Shown: positions 29,435 through 37,578, numbered from the stretch's first letter. The stretch is DNA of 37,737 nt from Aquiluna sp. (GCA_028095925.1 JAOHCW010000011.1:1-37737), one strand, 5' to 3'. The notes: a model not told the origin generated them from the sequence alone. Translations and numbers: made by a program.

Positions 29435-29818
29435 GTGAATCGTTCCCTCGGAGTCGGAAGACTGCTGATTGCCATTTACGGCATCTTTGCCCTTTCGGCC
29501 TCTGCTAGGGCCCTGTTTCAGATTGCCACCAAGTTCGATGAGGCTCCGCTTGCCTACTCACTCTCGGCAATTAGCGCACTGGTCTATGTTTTTGCCACAT
29601 TCGCTCTTGCTAGGTCTGGGGATGCTTGGAGAAGGCGTGCAACTTTTGCGGTTTGGTTCGAGTTAATTGGGGTGGTTAGCGTGGGCGGATTCAGCCTCTT
29701 TTTGCCTGAGCTGTTCGACCACCCCTCGGTCTGGTCGGGATTTGGCGCGGGCTACGCGTTCATTCCGCTGTTGTTGCCGGTGCTTGGCCTAATCTGGCTG
29801 CGGAGGCAAAGTGCTTGA
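29435..29818 (+). CDS. Small membrane protein of unknown function
   Basis: I do not recognise the family. The 127-residue product has about four hydrophobic segments (near residues 8-28, 42-60, 72-88 and 100-120) with an RSGDAWRRRA loop. It starts at GTG six bases after a TAGAGT box and overlaps ribF by eight bases at its 3' end, so ribF may be translated from the same mRNA by coupling. Similar small membrane proteins next to ribF are possible in relatives but cannot be confirmed here. Confidence 0.65.
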   Translation: MNRSLGVGRLLIAIYGIFALSASARALFQIATKFDEAPLAYSLSAISALVYVFATFALARSGDAWRRRATFAVWFELIGVVSVGGFSLFLPELFDHPSVWSGFGAGYAFIPLLLPVLGLIWLRRQSA

Positions 29819-30728
29819 GATAACGAAGTTGCCTGAGGGTTTTTCCAATACTGCTCTTGCGATTGGAAAATTTGACGGTGTTCACCTGGGTCATCAGCAG
29901 CTGATACACGAGCTGGTAACCCAGGCGGAGGATCATGCGCTAGCTCCTGTTGTGGTGACCTTTGATCGGCACCCAAATCACGTGCTTAACCCGGAGAACG
30001 TTCCGCTACCCATCATTGGCCCCCGCCAAAAGGCCAGACTGGTTGCCGAGCTTGGTGTTGCGGCGATGCGCACCTTGACTTTCGATGAGGAGTTTGCGCA
30101 CCTAACCCCAGAGGAGTTTGTGGTGACGCACATCGTGCCTCTTAGAGCAAAGCTGGTGCTGGTCGGGGAGGGCTTCCGCTTTGGCCACAAAGGCTCGGGC
30201 TCGGTTGAGACGCTCAGCGAGCTGGGGTCACCCTATGGATTCAAGGCCCAGCAGGTAAGCCACGTGATGCTGGAAGACCAGAAGATATCCTCGACTAAGA
30301 CCAGGCAGTTGATCGCCGAAGGCAAAGTCTTTGCGGCAAGTGTTCTGCTTGGTCGCAATCACCAAACCGAGGGAGTTGTTGAGCATGGCCGAAAGCTTGG
30401 CCGCAAGCTTGGTTACCCTACGGCAAACCTTTCCCGAGACAGCGAGGGCTTACTTCCAGCTGACGGTGTTTATGCGGGCTATCTCTATGCCGATGGCGTT
30501 CGCTACCCGGCCGCGCACTCGGTCGGGACCAACGACTCGATCGAGGCTGTTCCGAGGCTTTTGGAGTCCCATGTCATCGGCCGAGACGACCTAGATCTTT
30601 ATGGCAAGACTGTGATTTGCGAGTACGTGGATCAGGTGAGGCCGTGGGCAAAGTTTGAGTCGGTTGAGCAGCTCACTGATCAGATTGCCAGTGATGTTGC
30701 GGGCGCCAGGAAAATTCTTGAGGGTTAG
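29811..30728 (+). CDS. ribF: Bifunctional riboflavin kinase/FAD synthetase
   Basis: RibF phosphorylates riboflavin to FMN and adenylylates FMN to FAD. The 305-residue product has the N-terminal FAD synthetase domain (1-160: IGKFDGVHLGHQQLI, VVTFDRHPNHVL, LVGEGFRFGHKGSG, ISSTKTRQLI) and the C-terminal riboflavin kinase domain (about 180-300: GVVEHGRKLGRKLGYPTANL, LPADGVYAGYL). The GTG start has a GGAGG site four bases upstream, inside the preceding gene. This is the usual ribF position near truB and rpsO in actinobacteria. Confidence 0.96.
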   Translation: MLEITKLPEGFSNTALAIGKFDGVHLGHQQLIHELVTQAEDHALAPVVVTFDRHPNHVLNPENVPLPIIGPRQKARLVAELGVAAMRTLTFDEEFAHLTPEEFVVTHIVPLRAKLVLVGEGFRFGHKGSGSVETLSELGSPYGFKAQQVSHVMLEDQKISSTKTRQLIAEGKVFAASVLLGRNHQTEGVVEHGRKLGRKLGYPTANLSRDSEGLLPADGVYAGYLYADGVRYPAAHSVGTNDSIEAVPRLLESHVIGRDDLDLYGKTVICEYVDQVRPWAKFESVEQLTDQIASDVAGARKILEG

Positions 30729-30731
30729 GCT
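30726..30731 (+). promoter_or_regulatory. -10 box of probable leaderless promoter for the DUF805 gene
   Basis: TAGGCT overlaps the ribF stop codon, is followed by six bases (CGAACC), then the ATG at 30738. No ribosome binding site is present. Confidence 0.45.
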
Positions 30732-30737
30732 CGAACC

Positions 30738-31307
30738 ATGAGTTTTATCGGAGCCATCCAAAGCGGATTTAGAAACTATTTCAATTTCAAGGGCAAGGCC
30801 TCAAGGCGAGAATTTTGGTATTGGATTCTCTTCACCGTTCTGTTGGGGCTAGTTGTCGGCACCCTCGAATCAATCATTTGGCCAGCTCCTGTTCAGACCG
30901 CCGACTGGATGCAGGAGATTCAAAACGTCGCTGCCCAGCCAACGCCGCTCAGTAACTTCCTGTCTTTTGCGCTTTTGGTGCCTAATCTTTCGATTCTCGC
31001 AAGGAGGCTGCATGACGCAGGTTTCTCTGCAAAGTGGCTATTCCTGCAGGCCGTCCCGATTGGCTATGGCATATTCGCCGGCATTGGTGCGGTTGCGGTC
31101 TTGAACAACGCAATTCCTGGAGGGATGCTTACCTCCGAGGAGCTTATGAGCCTAATCTTCTTGATTTTGCCGATCTTCGCGCTGTTCCTGGCAGTCATGG
31201 TCGTCTACATCATCATGGCGCTGAGACCCTCGAAGAGCTTCTATGACGGCAACAAATATGTGGAGCCTGAGCCCCTTGACTCATCGAGTGAAGGCACTAC
31301 CGCCTAG
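30738..31307 (+). CDS. DUF805 family membrane protein
   Basis: The product of 189 residues matches the DUF805 pattern: an amphipathic start (FIGAIQSGFRNYFNFKGKAS), the RREFWYWILF motif at the first membrane helix, then P.LSILARRLHDAGFSAKW and further helices, ending with LRPSKSFYDGNKY and an acidic tail. It has about four membrane segments. The biochemical role of DUF805 proteins is not known. It stands between ribF and rpsO. Confidence 0.85.
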   Translation: MSFIGAIQSGFRNYFNFKGKASRREFWYWILFTVLLGLVVGTLESIIWPAPVQTADWMQEIQNVAAQPTPLSNFLSFALLVPNLSILARRLHDAGFSAKWLFLQAVPIGYGIFAGIGAVAVLNNAIPGGMLTSEELMSLIFLILPIFALFLAVMVVYIIMALRPSKSFYDGNKYVEPEPLDSSSEGTTA

Positions 31308-31377
31308 CATTTTCGCGCGTTTATCTCTAAGCTTTTGCTTCTGCCGTATATCGGCCGCGGATAAAGAGAGCTTTAGT

Positions 31378-31404
31378 CAAAAGGACTTTTGCGCCGCGCT
31401 GCGG
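31378..31404 (+). promoter_or_regulatory. Two small hairpins in the rpsO leader
   Basis: CAAAA/TTTTG (31378-31391, GGAC loop) is followed by CCGC/GCGG (31394-31404, three-base loop), ending shortly before the AGAGGA ribosome binding site. S15 represses its own mRNA in several bacteria by binding structured leaders, so this may be such a site. The 116-base gap also holds GCCG/CGGC at 31343-31355. Confidence 0.3.
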
Positions 31405-31423
31405 AAAGAAAGAGGACTAAGCA

Positions 31424-31693
31424 ATGGCTCTAGACCCAAGCATCAAAAAGCAAATCATCGATGAGTATGCAACCGGCCCCGGTGACACCGGAAGCCCAGA
31501 GGTGCAGATCGCGGTCCTCTCACGCCGCATTCTCGACCTAACCGAGCACCTCAAGGAGCACCACCACGACCACCACTCACGTCGTGGACTTTTGCTCCTG
31601 GTCGGTCAGCGCAGGCGCCTACTTGACTACCTGAAGAAGGTAGACATTGCGCGCTACAGAACCCTGATCGAGCGCATCGGACTCCGTCGCTAG
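31424..31693 (+). CDS. rpsO: 30S ribosomal protein S15
   Basis: S15 binds the central domain of 16S rRNA early in 30S assembly and can act as a repressor of its own mRNA. The 89-residue length is standard. The product has the four-helix pattern: [40 protein letters not shown], the conserved H-rich turn [12 protein letters not shown], and [20 protein letters not shown]. The ATG has an AGAGGA ribosome binding site. An intrinsic terminator follows 17 bases after the stop. Confidence 0.97.
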   Translation: MALDPSIKKQIIDEYATGPGDTGSPEVQIAVLSRRILDLTEHLKEHHHDHHSRRGLLLLVGQRRRLLDYLKKVDIARYRTLIERIGLRR

Positions 31694-31710
31694 ATTTGTG
31701 ATCAATTACC

Positions 31711-31736
31711 CCCCCGGCAAACCGCCGGGGGTTTTT
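31711..31736 (+). terminator. Rho-independent terminator after rpsO
   Basis: CCCCCGGC (31711-31718) pairs perfectly with GCCGGGGG (31724-31731) over a five-base loop, followed by TTTTT. It separates rpsO from pnp. It is the only clear intrinsic terminator in the window. Confidence 0.93.
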
Positions 31737-31750
31737 GCTTCTAGGCATTT

Positions 31751-31779
31751 TTGACCCTAAGTTGTTACGCTTGTAATAC
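31751..31779 (+). promoter_or_regulatory. Promoter of pnp
   Basis: TTGACC (31751-31756) matches five of six -35 bases and stands 17 bases before TAATAC (31774-31779), a fair -10 box. It lies just after the rpsO terminator and would start the roughly 150-base pnp leader. Confidence 0.5.
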
Positions 31780-31933
31780 GGAGGAGCCCGAAGGCGGGTC
31801 CTCGGTGGAAGATTTTGGGTCACGGCCCCAGAATTTTTTACTGACGACCAGCACTTCCTCCTCCTAGCACGCATGCGAAAAGCCGATTTGGTTTTTTGCG
31901 TTTGTTGCGTGCGCGTAAGGATAAGGAGGGGCC
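31780..31933 (+). promoter_or_regulatory. Structured 5' leader of pnp (Actino-pnp-like)
   Basis: The leader before pnp has a first hairpin at 31781-31803 (GAGGA/TCCTC and CCCG/CGGG with an AAGG loop and one bulge), a CU-rich tract CCTCCTCCT at 31857-31865, a long hairpin at 31867-31912, and the ribosome binding site AAGGAGG at 31923-31929. The CU tract can pair with GGAGGAG at 31780-31786 or with the ribosome binding site. A conserved Actino-pnp RNA motif is known in actinobacterial pnp leaders; identity with it is inferred from position and type, not shown. Confidence 0.6.
31867..31912 (+). repeat. Long hairpin in the pnp leader
   Basis: GCACGCA (31867-31873) pairs with TGCGTGC (31906-31912), and TGCGAAAAGCC (31874-31884) pairs with GGTTTTTTGCG (31890-31900) using three G-U pairs around a GATTT loop; a five-base bulge separates the two stems. 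The helix is about 18 pairs and ends eleven bases before the ribosome binding site. Long stems here are RNase III targets in the enterobacterial pnp leader. Confidence 0.7.
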
Positions 31934-34162
31934 ATGGAAGGCCCAGAGATTAAATTCGCAGAAGCCGTGATCGATAACGGCAAATTTGGAAAGCGCACCA
32001 TTCGCTTCGAGGCCGGGCGCCTTGCCCAGCAGGCAGCAGGTGCTGCAGCCGTCTACATCGACGAAGAGACAATGCTCTTCTCGGCAACCAGCGCTTCAAA
32101 GCAGCCCAAGGAGCAGTTCGACTTCTTCCCACTGACCATTGACGTTGAAGAGCGCATGTATGCAGCAGGAAAGATTCCGGGAAGCTTCTTCCGTCGTGAG
32201 GGACGCCCATCGACCGAGGCCATTTTGGCCGCGAGGTTGATTGACCGTCCACTGCGCCCATCGTTCGTCGATGGTCTTCGCAATGAGATTCAGGTTGTAG
32301 TGACAGTCATGTCAATTCACCCTGACGAGCTCTACGACGTGGTTGCCATTAACGCAGCCTCAATGTCCACACAGCTTGCAGGCCTGCCATTCTCAGGTCC
32401 GGTTGCCGGTGTTCGCGTGGCACTTATTGATGGCCAGTGGGTGGCATTCCCTAAGCACTCGCAGCTTGAGAGCGCCGTGTTTGACATGGTGGTTGCCGGT
32501 CGGGTCATCTCGGAAGGTGGCAAGGAAGACGTCGCCATCATGATGGTCGAGGCTGAGGCCACCGACAACAGCTGGGACCTAATTGGTGGCGGCGCTGTTT
32601 CGCCAACCGAGGAGGTTGTGGCGCAGGGCCTTGAAGCTGCCAAGCCATTTATCAAGGCACTCGTTGAGGCACAAAACAAGCTTGCCTCCCAGGCTGCCAA
32701 GGAGACCGCAGATTACCCAGTATTCCTGCCTTACTCCGATGAGGTCTATGACGCAGTTGCCGCTGAGTGTGGCGACGAGCTTGCCAAGGTCTACCAGATC
32801 GCGGACAAGCAGGAGCGTCAGGCAAAGGATGACGAGCTCAAGGCCAAGGTTCGCGAGAGCCTAGAGTCGAAGCTCTCCGAGGAGCACATGACCCAGTTCT
32901 CAGCTGCCTACAAGGCGGTTTCGAAGAAGGTAATGCGCACCAGGGTCCTCAAGGAGGGCATCCGCATTGATGGTCGTGGCCTAAGCGACATTCGTGTTAT
33001 CGATGCAGAGGTTGCAGTAATACCTCGCACCCACGGCTCGGCCATCTTCCAGCGCGGTGAGACCCAGATTCTTGGTGTCACCACTTTGAACATGCTCAAG
33101 ATGGAGCAGCAGCTAGACGCGCTGACGCCTGAGACCTCAAAGCGCTACATGCACCACTACAACTTCCCTCCCTACTCAACCGGTGAGACCGGCAGGGTCG
33201 GTTCCCCGAAGCGTCGTGAGATTGGTCACGGAGCCCTTGCAGAGAGGGCGCTGGTTCCAGTGCTTCCTTCGCGTGATGAGTTCCCATATGCCATCAGGCA
33301 GGTTTCCGAGGCACTGAGCTCAAACGGTTCAACCTCGATGGGTAGCGTTTGCGCCTCGACTCTGAGCCTGCTAAACGCGGGTGTGCCGCTGCGCGCACCT
33401 GTTGCAGGTATCGCCATGGGTCTTATCTCTGACACCGTTGACGGAAAGACGCAGTACGCCGCACTTACCGACATTCTCGGTGCCGAGGACGCCCTTGGCG
33501 ACATGGACTTCAAGGTTGCGGGCACTCGCAACTTTGTAACCGCAATTCAGCTCGACACCAAGCTCGACGGCATTCCATCGGCCGAGCTTGCCAAGGCGCT
33601 TACCCAGGCCAAGGAGGCAAGGCTCTTCATTCTCGACATCATGAACGAGGCAATTGACGAGCCAGATGAGCTTTCAGTCTTCGCACCAAGAGTCATCGCG
33701 GTGAAGATTCCGGTTGACAAGATCGGTGAGGTCATTGGTCCAAAGGGCAAGATGATCAACCAGATCCAGGAAGACACCGGAGCCGACATCTCGATCGAGG
33801 ATGACGGCACCGTCTACATCGGAGCAACCGACGGCACCAGCGCAGACGCAGCCAAGGCTGCTATCAATGCAATCGCTAACCCACACGTTCCAGAGGTTGG
33901 CGAGCGATTCCTGGGAACCGTTGTGAAGCTTGCAACCTTCGGAGCCTTCGTTTCGCTGCTTCCAGGCAAGGACGGTTTGCTACACGTCTCCGAGCTCAAG
34001 AAGCTATCGGGCGGAAAGCGCGTCGAGAACGTCGAGGACGTTTTGGAGGTTGGCCAGAAGATTCTGGTCGAGCTAACCAAGGTCGACGATCGTGGCAAGC
34101 TATCGCTCTCACCAGTTATCGAGGGTGAAGATGGCGCCGAGTCCGAGGAAGATTCCGAGTAA
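31934..34162 (+). CDS. pnp: Polyribonucleotide nucleotidyltransferase (PNPase)
   Basis: PNPase degrades RNA 3' to 5' by phosphorolysis and can add tails in reverse. The 742-residue product has two RNase PH-like domains (about 15-230 and 345-570, with [38 protein letters not shown], and [19 protein letters not shown]), a linking helical domain, a KH domain (about 590-650: [20 protein letters not shown]) and an S1 domain (about 655-725: [20 protein letters not shown]), ending in an acidic tail. The ATG has a strong AAGGAGG site. An M16 peptidase gene follows after three bases. Confidence 0.97.
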   Translation: MEGPEIKFAEAVIDNGKFGKRTIRFEAGRLAQQAAGAAAVYIDEETMLFSATSASKQPKEQFDFFPLTIDVEERMYAAGKIPGSFFRREGRPSTEAILAARLIDRPLRPSFVDGLRNEIQVVVTVMSIHPDELYDVVAINAASMSTQLAGLPFSGPVAGVRVALIDGQWVAFPKHSQLESAVFDMVVAGRVISEGGKEDVAIMMVEAEATDNSWDLIGGGAVSPTEEVVAQGLEAAKPFIKALVEAQNKLASQAAKETADYPVFLPYSDEVYDAVAAECGDELAKVYQIADKQERQAKDDELKAKVRESLESKLSEEHMTQFSAAYKAVSKKVMRTRVLKEGIRIDGRGLSDIRVIDAEVAVIPRTHGSAIFQRGETQILGVTTLNMLKMEQQLDALTPETSKRYMHHYNFPPYSTGETGRVGSPKRREIGHGALAERALVPVLPSRDEFPYAIRQVSEALSSNGSTSMGSVCASTLSLLNAGVPLRAPVAGIAMGLISDTVDGKTQYAALTDILGAEDALGDMDFKVAGTRNFVTAIQLDTKLDGIPSAELAKALTQAKEARLFILDIMNEAIDEPDELSVFAPRVIAVKIPVDKIGEVIGPKGKMINQIQEDTGADISIEDDGTVYIGATDGTSADAAKAAINAIANPHVPEVGERFLGTVVKLATFGAFVSLLPGKDGLLHVSELKKLSGGKRVENVEDVLEVGQKILVELTKVDDRGKLSLSPVIEGEDGAESEEDSE

Positions 34163-34165
34163 TTA

Positions 34166-35476
34166 TTGGAACTAAAGCTAGATAGCTCAGTCGAATTCAC
34201 CGCTGAGGCATCAAGGATCTCAAGAACCTTGCTGCCCAGCGGTGTTCGCATTCTGAGCGAGGAAGTTCCATCCGCCCCATCGGTTGCGATAGCGGCCTCT
34301 GTCGGCGTTGGGTCAAGAGATGAGACCGATGACCACCTCGGGTCAACCCACTTCTTGGAGCACCTTTTGTTCAAGGGGACTGCAAGACGTTCGGCCAGGG
34401 ACATCTCGGTCGCATTCGATTCGGTAGGCGGATCCTCAAATGCCGCTACGGCAAAGGAATACACCAGTTACTACGCAAGGGTGCAGAACGCGGCAATGCC
34501 GCTGGCACTTGACGTGATCCTCGACATGTTCACCTCAGCCAAGCTTGACCCGGCTGACTTCGAGAACGAGCGAACCGTGATTCTCGAAGAACTTGCCATG
34601 AATGAGGACGATCCTGAGGATGTTGCTCACGAGGCCTTCGCCGATGCCCTGATGCCCAACACTTCCCTCGGTCGCCCGATTGGAGGCAGCCCTGATAGCA
34701 TCAAGGCTGTAACCAGAGACCGCGTCTTCGAGCACTACCTAGAAAACTATTCACCCAGCTCCCTCCTTATTACCGCAGCCGGAGGTCTCAAGCATGAGGA
34801 GCTTGTGGAGCTGGTTTCTAAGCAGCTGGCGGAGGTGGGTTGGACCGCTAATGCGGCCCCAATGCCTAGGCGTCAGCATGGTGCTGTAGGTATTCCAAGC
34901 CCACAGCCGATGAGGCTTATAAAGAAAGACGTGCAGCAGGCGAACGTGCTTCTTGGCCATCAGAGCTTCCATGCCATGGATGACCAGCGCTACGCGCTTG
35001 GCATCATGAACACCATCCTTGGCGGTGGCATGTCCTCAAGGCTTTACCAGGAGATTCGCGAGGACAGGGGTCTTGCCTACTCCACCTACTCCTACCAGCA
35101 CGGATACTCCGATGCCGGATTCTTTGGAATGTATGCCGGATGTAATCCTGAGAATGCCGCACTGGTTGTGGATTTGATGCGTCAGGGACTTGACGGCATA
35201 GCCCAGTCTGGAGTTACCGACCACGAGTTCGAGTTGGCACTTGGCAACATAACCGGAGGCCTGGCACTGCGCTTTGAGGGGACACTCTCGCGGATGAACA
35301 GGCTGATGGGTGCCGAGCTTGGAAGCGGCGAGTGGCTTAGCGTCGAAGAGGTGCTGGAGCGGTTCCGAGCGGTCACCAAGGAAGAGGTTCAGCAGGTGGC
35401 GCAGCGCATCAGCGCGATGCCGCAGACGCTGGTGGCGGTGGGCAGCGCGCTAGATCAGCTTGAAAAGAGAGCTTGA
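34166..35476 (+). CDS. M16 family zinc peptidase
   Basis: This is a processing-peptidase-like zinc protease of the pitrilysin family. In 436 residues it shows the inverted zinc motif HFLEH (His62, Glu65, His66) and Glu142, placed 76 residues after His66 as the third ligand. The C-terminal half has the inactive-domain features RLYQEIREDRGLAYSTYSY and GGGMSSRLY. It follows pnp by three bases in the common actinobacterial order pnp, M16, dapB. The TTG start lacks a strong ribosome binding site (a weak CGAG lies in the end of pnp), so translation is probably coupled to pnp. The substrate is unknown. Confidence 0.92.
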   Translation: MELKLDSSVEFTAEASRISRTLLPSGVRILSEEVPSAPSVAIAASVGVGSRDETDDHLGSTHFLEHLLFKGTARRSARDISVAFDSVGGSSNAATAKEYTSYYARVQNAAMPLALDVILDMFTSAKLDPADFENERTVILEELAMNEDDPEDVAHEAFADALMPNTSLGRPIGGSPDSIKAVTRDRVFEHYLENYSPSSLLITAAGGLKHEELVELVSKQLAEVGWTANAAPMPRRQHGAVGIPSPQPMRLIKKDVQQANVLLGHQSFHAMDDQRYALGIMNTILGGGMSSRLYQEIREDRGLAYSTYSYQHGYSDAGFFGMYAGCNPENAALVVDLMRQGLDGIAQSGVTDHEFELALGNITGGLALRFEGTLSRMNRLMGAELGSGEWLSVEEVLERFRAVTKEEVQQVAQRISAMPQTLVAVGSALDQLEKRA

Positions 35477-35482
35477 TAGGTT
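35477..35482 (+). promoter_or_regulatory. -10 box of probable leaderless dapB promoter
   Basis: TAGGTT begins right after the M16 stop codon and ends seven bases before the ATG at 35490. No clear ribosome binding site is present. Confidence 0.4.
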
Positions 35483-35489
35483 TAGACAC

Positions 35490-36206
35490 ATGATTTCAGT
35501 GGCAATCCTTGGCGCCTCAGGGCGAATGGGCCGGCTTACCAAAGACCTGGTAGATGCCGATGCCAACCTAAAGCTGCACGCCGCCATGGACTCAAGCTCT
35601 GCGCCTCAGCAAATGCTTGGGGCTGACGTTGTCATTGACTTCACCAACTTAGGCGCCTCCGAGGAGCTTGTGAGGTTTGCTGTCGAGTCCGGCATGAAGG
35701 TCGTGGTCGGAACCTCGGGTTGGTCCGAGGTGAAGCTCGCCGCTATCGAGAAGCTTCTTAATCAGAACCCAGCGGCTGCGGTTGTGGTCGTGCCTAACTT
35801 TTCGATCGGGTCGATGCTGCTGCAGCGCTTTGCCGCTAAGGCTGCTGCCCACTTTGCCTCGATAGAGATCATCGAGGCCCACCATGCAGGAAAGCTCGAT
35901 TCGCCCTCGGGAACGGCCATTAGAACCGCGGAGCAGATTTCGAAGAATCGTGGCTCTCAGCCGCTGATTCCGGGTGTTGATCAGGAAGCCAGGGGAGAGG
36001 TGGTGGCAGGAGTGCCAATCCACTCGCTTCGAATGGACGGGGTCAGTGCGAAGCAGGATGTCATTTTTGGAGGCGACAGTGAGCAGCTGGTGCTGAGCCA
36101 CGATGTCTCCTCTCACCGTGCCTATTCGGCCGGAATACTTCGGTCAATCGAGTTTGCAGCCAAGTCCAAAGGCCTAACTGTTGGCCTGGAGGATGTTCTT
36201 GGCTAA
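35490..36206 (+). CDS. dapB: 4-hydroxy-tetrahydrodipicolinate reductase
   Basis: DapB reduces the DapA product to tetrahydrodipicolinate in lysine and diaminopimelate synthesis. From the ATG at 35490 the product is 238 residues. It has the dinucleotide motif GASGRMG (residues 8-14), DVVIDFTNLGASEELVRFA, VVGTSGW, VVPNFSIGSMLL, and the substrate/active-site motif EAHHAGKLDSPSGTA, then GVPIHSLRMDG and VLSHDVSSHRAYSAGIL. An in-frame TTG at 35460 would overlap the M16 gene and add a non-conserved leader, so it is rejected. It is followed with overlap by a membrane protein gene. Confidence 0.95.
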   Translation: MISVAILGASGRMGRLTKDLVDADANLKLHAAMDSSSAPQQMLGADVVIDFTNLGASEELVRFAVESGMKVVVGTSGWSEVKLAAIEKLLNQNPAAAVVVVPNFSIGSMLLQRFAAKAAAHFASIEIIEAHHAGKLDSPSGTAIRTAEQISKNRGSQPLIPGVDQEARGEVVAGVPIHSLRMDGVSAKQDVIFGGDSEQLVLSHDVSSHRAYSAGILRSIEFAAKSKGLTVGLEDVLG

Positions 36207-36651
36207 GAGCGCGACCCTCGCCTGGCTTGCAGTAATTGTTTTTCTCACTCTCCTTTACGCATTTGAGCTGGTGCAGCGCGCGGTAGTGCTAATCGCCGAT
36301 GGTTCCCCCATTGCTCTTGCCATGGGGCTTGCGATTATTGTGCTGCCACCTTTTGCGGTGGCCTTTGTGCTCGTAGAGATTCGCTTTGGCCTAAATGCGG
36401 CAAAGCTGCAGCGCATGGTTGACGAGGCCGGTCTTGCCTTTGACTATGAGCTTCGTCCCAGCGGCAGGGCTGTGCGAGAGAGCGCACAGGTTGGCTTTGA
36501 GAGATTCAAGCTGCTCGTGGAAGAAAACGAGGAAAACCACCTCTACTGGTTCCTACTCGCAGACGCCTATGACAAGATGGGCGACCGCCCAAGGGCCAGA
36601 AAGACCGCTAGAAAAGCCTTCCTACTTGCCAAGCAGGCCGGCGCGCTTTAG
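36199..36651 (+). CDS. TPR-like membrane protein of unknown function
   Basis: The 150-residue product has two membrane segments (about residues 6-28 and 36-60) and a soluble C-terminal half of helical, TPR-like character (FERFKLLVEENEENHLYWFL, LADAYDKMGDRPRARKTARKAF). Candidate starts are TTG 36181, ATG 36193 and TTG 36199; the last is chosen because GGAGG stands six bases before it, inside the end of dapB. The 3' end overlaps the convergent DUF4395 gene by 30 bases. The function is unknown. Confidence 0.7.
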   Translation: MAKSATLAWLAVIVFLTLLYAFELVQRAVVLIADGSPIALAMGLAIIVLPPFAVAFVLVEIRFGLNAAKLQRMVDEAGLAFDYELRPSGRAVRESAQVGFERFKLLVEENEENHLYWFLLADAYDKMGDRPRARKTARKAFLLAKQAGAL

Positions 36652-37071
36652 TAGCAAATACATCTGGCAGCCCAGGCAAAAGGCAAAGAACGCATTCAAG
36701 AAGGCAGCCAGGAAAATAAATGCAGCTGCAATGGCCACAATCGTCTCGCTCAAAAGCGCAACTCCAATGCCGCCAAGAATTGCAAAACTGAGCCCAACCT
36801 TCTGAGCAAACTGGGGAGGCCTTGGGTCTTCAAGCTCGGAGGGCTCTTTGAGTCTGGGCCTGACAAGTTTTTTAAAAATTTGTTGGTAGGGGTGGCTTGC
36901 CGGAGAGAAAACACTCCATAGAAAAGATGCGAGCAGCACTGCCATCAAGACAAATGCCGCGGTGGTGTTGAAAACCGCGCCAATGGCAGCGGCGAAGGTG
37001 CCGAGCGATAACACGCTCGTGATTCCAGCACCGAACCTTGGACCGCGAGGGTCTATAAACTGCACGCTCAT
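36622..37071 (-). CDS. DUF4395 family membrane protein
   Basis: The 149-residue product fits DUF4395: an N-terminal FIDPRGPRFGAGITSVL, four membrane segments in two pairs, a charged linker (KKLVRPRLKEPSELEDPRPPQF, quoted in part as LKEPSELEDPRPPQFAQ), and the C-terminal CLGCQMYLL, a CxxC near the membrane face. It is directly downstream of a thioredoxin-like gene with an ATGA overlap; DUF4395 and thioredoxin-like genes are often paired in actinobacteria, which suggests a joint thiol-disulfide or sulfur role. It converges with the TPR-like gene. Confidence 0.85.
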   Translation of the reverse strand: MSVQFIDPRGPRFGAGITSVLSLGTFAAAIGAVFNTTAAFVLMAVLLASFLWSVFSPASHPYQQIFKKLVRPRLKEPSELEDPRPPQFAQKVGLSFAILGGIGVALLSETIVAIAAAFIFLAAFLNAFFAFCLGCQMYLLLKRAGLLGK

Positions 37072-37505
37072 TTCACTCCTAGTTTCTCTAGTTCCTGCAT
37101 AAGTAGTGGCAGCTTTGGAACGCCACCTACTCGGTAGACGATCTCGCCGCTCGGGTTCAGCACGAATATCGTTGGTGTCTGACTGATGTTGAATTTGGCT
37201 GCTATCTCAATTCGCTCTGTGATGTCGACCTCGAGGTGGGAAAGGCCACCTAGTCGATACTCGAGTTGGGCTAGCTGCCTGCGAACTCCTGGGCACTGAC
37301 CGCAGTACTCCGTGGAAAACTGCAAAAGGGTCGCCTTCTTACCAAGAACATTGGTTGGAACACCGTTCTTTGTGGCTCCCAGCCTGCCCAGGTCAACCCG
37401 CTGCTTGCCAGCTACCTTGTGTCCTCTGCCGTGCAGGAGCCGATAGCTGATTCCGGCCGCGATGGCTGCCAGCAGCAGCAGGCCAACAAGGGTTAGGGAA
37501 TCCAC
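37068..37505 (-). CDS. Membrane-anchored thioredoxin-like protein
   Basis: The 145-residue product begins with a membrane anchor (about residues 4-21, SLTLVGLLLLAAIAAGIS) and then a thioredoxin fold with the active-site motif CGQC (Cys68, Cys71) in TEYCGQCPGVRR and the cis-proline Pro111 in SQTPTIFVLNPSGE. Proteins of this kind reduce or oxidise disulfides outside the cytoplasm or at its membrane. It is coupled to the DUF4395 gene by an ATGA overlap. The GTG start has no ribosome binding site but has a TAACCT box six bases upstream. Confidence 0.88.
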   Translation of the reverse strand: MDSLTLVGLLLLAAIAAGISYRLLHGRGHKVAGKQRVDLGRLGATKNGVPTNVLGKKATLLQFSTEYCGQCPGVRRQLAQLEYRLGGLSHLEVDITERIEIAAKFNISQTPTIFVLNPSGEIVYRVGGVPKLPLLMQELEKLGVK

Positions 37506-37511
37506 CGTGCA

Positions 37512-37517
37512 AGGTTA
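37512..37517 (-). promoter_or_regulatory. -10 box of probable leaderless thioredoxin-like gene promoter
   Basis: On the minus strand TAACCT is followed by six bases (TGCACG) and the GTG start. No ribosome binding site is present. Confidence 0.5.
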
Positions 37518-37572
37518 AGCGAAAAGGGAGTTAAAGGGCGGAGTGTTGTGCTTTTTTACATCTAGCTAGCTT

Positions 37573-37578
37573 TAGGCT
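37573..37578 (+). promoter_or_regulatory. -10 box of probable leaderless thyX promoter
   Basis: TAGGCT ends seven bases before the thyX ATG at 37586, with no ribosome binding site. It shares an 80-base divergent gap with the thioredoxin-like gene promoter. Confidence 0.45.

Noticed and set aside
33814..34464. A 216-codon minus-strand open frame across the pnp-M16 junction
   Set aside because: It is antisense to two well-recognised proteins, is Ser/Thr-rich as expected from a shadow frame, and matches no family I know.
35460..35489. TTG at 35460 as dapB start
   Set aside because: It lies inside the M16 gene and adds residues before the conserved ISVAILGASGRMG N-terminus; the ATG at 35490 is preferred.
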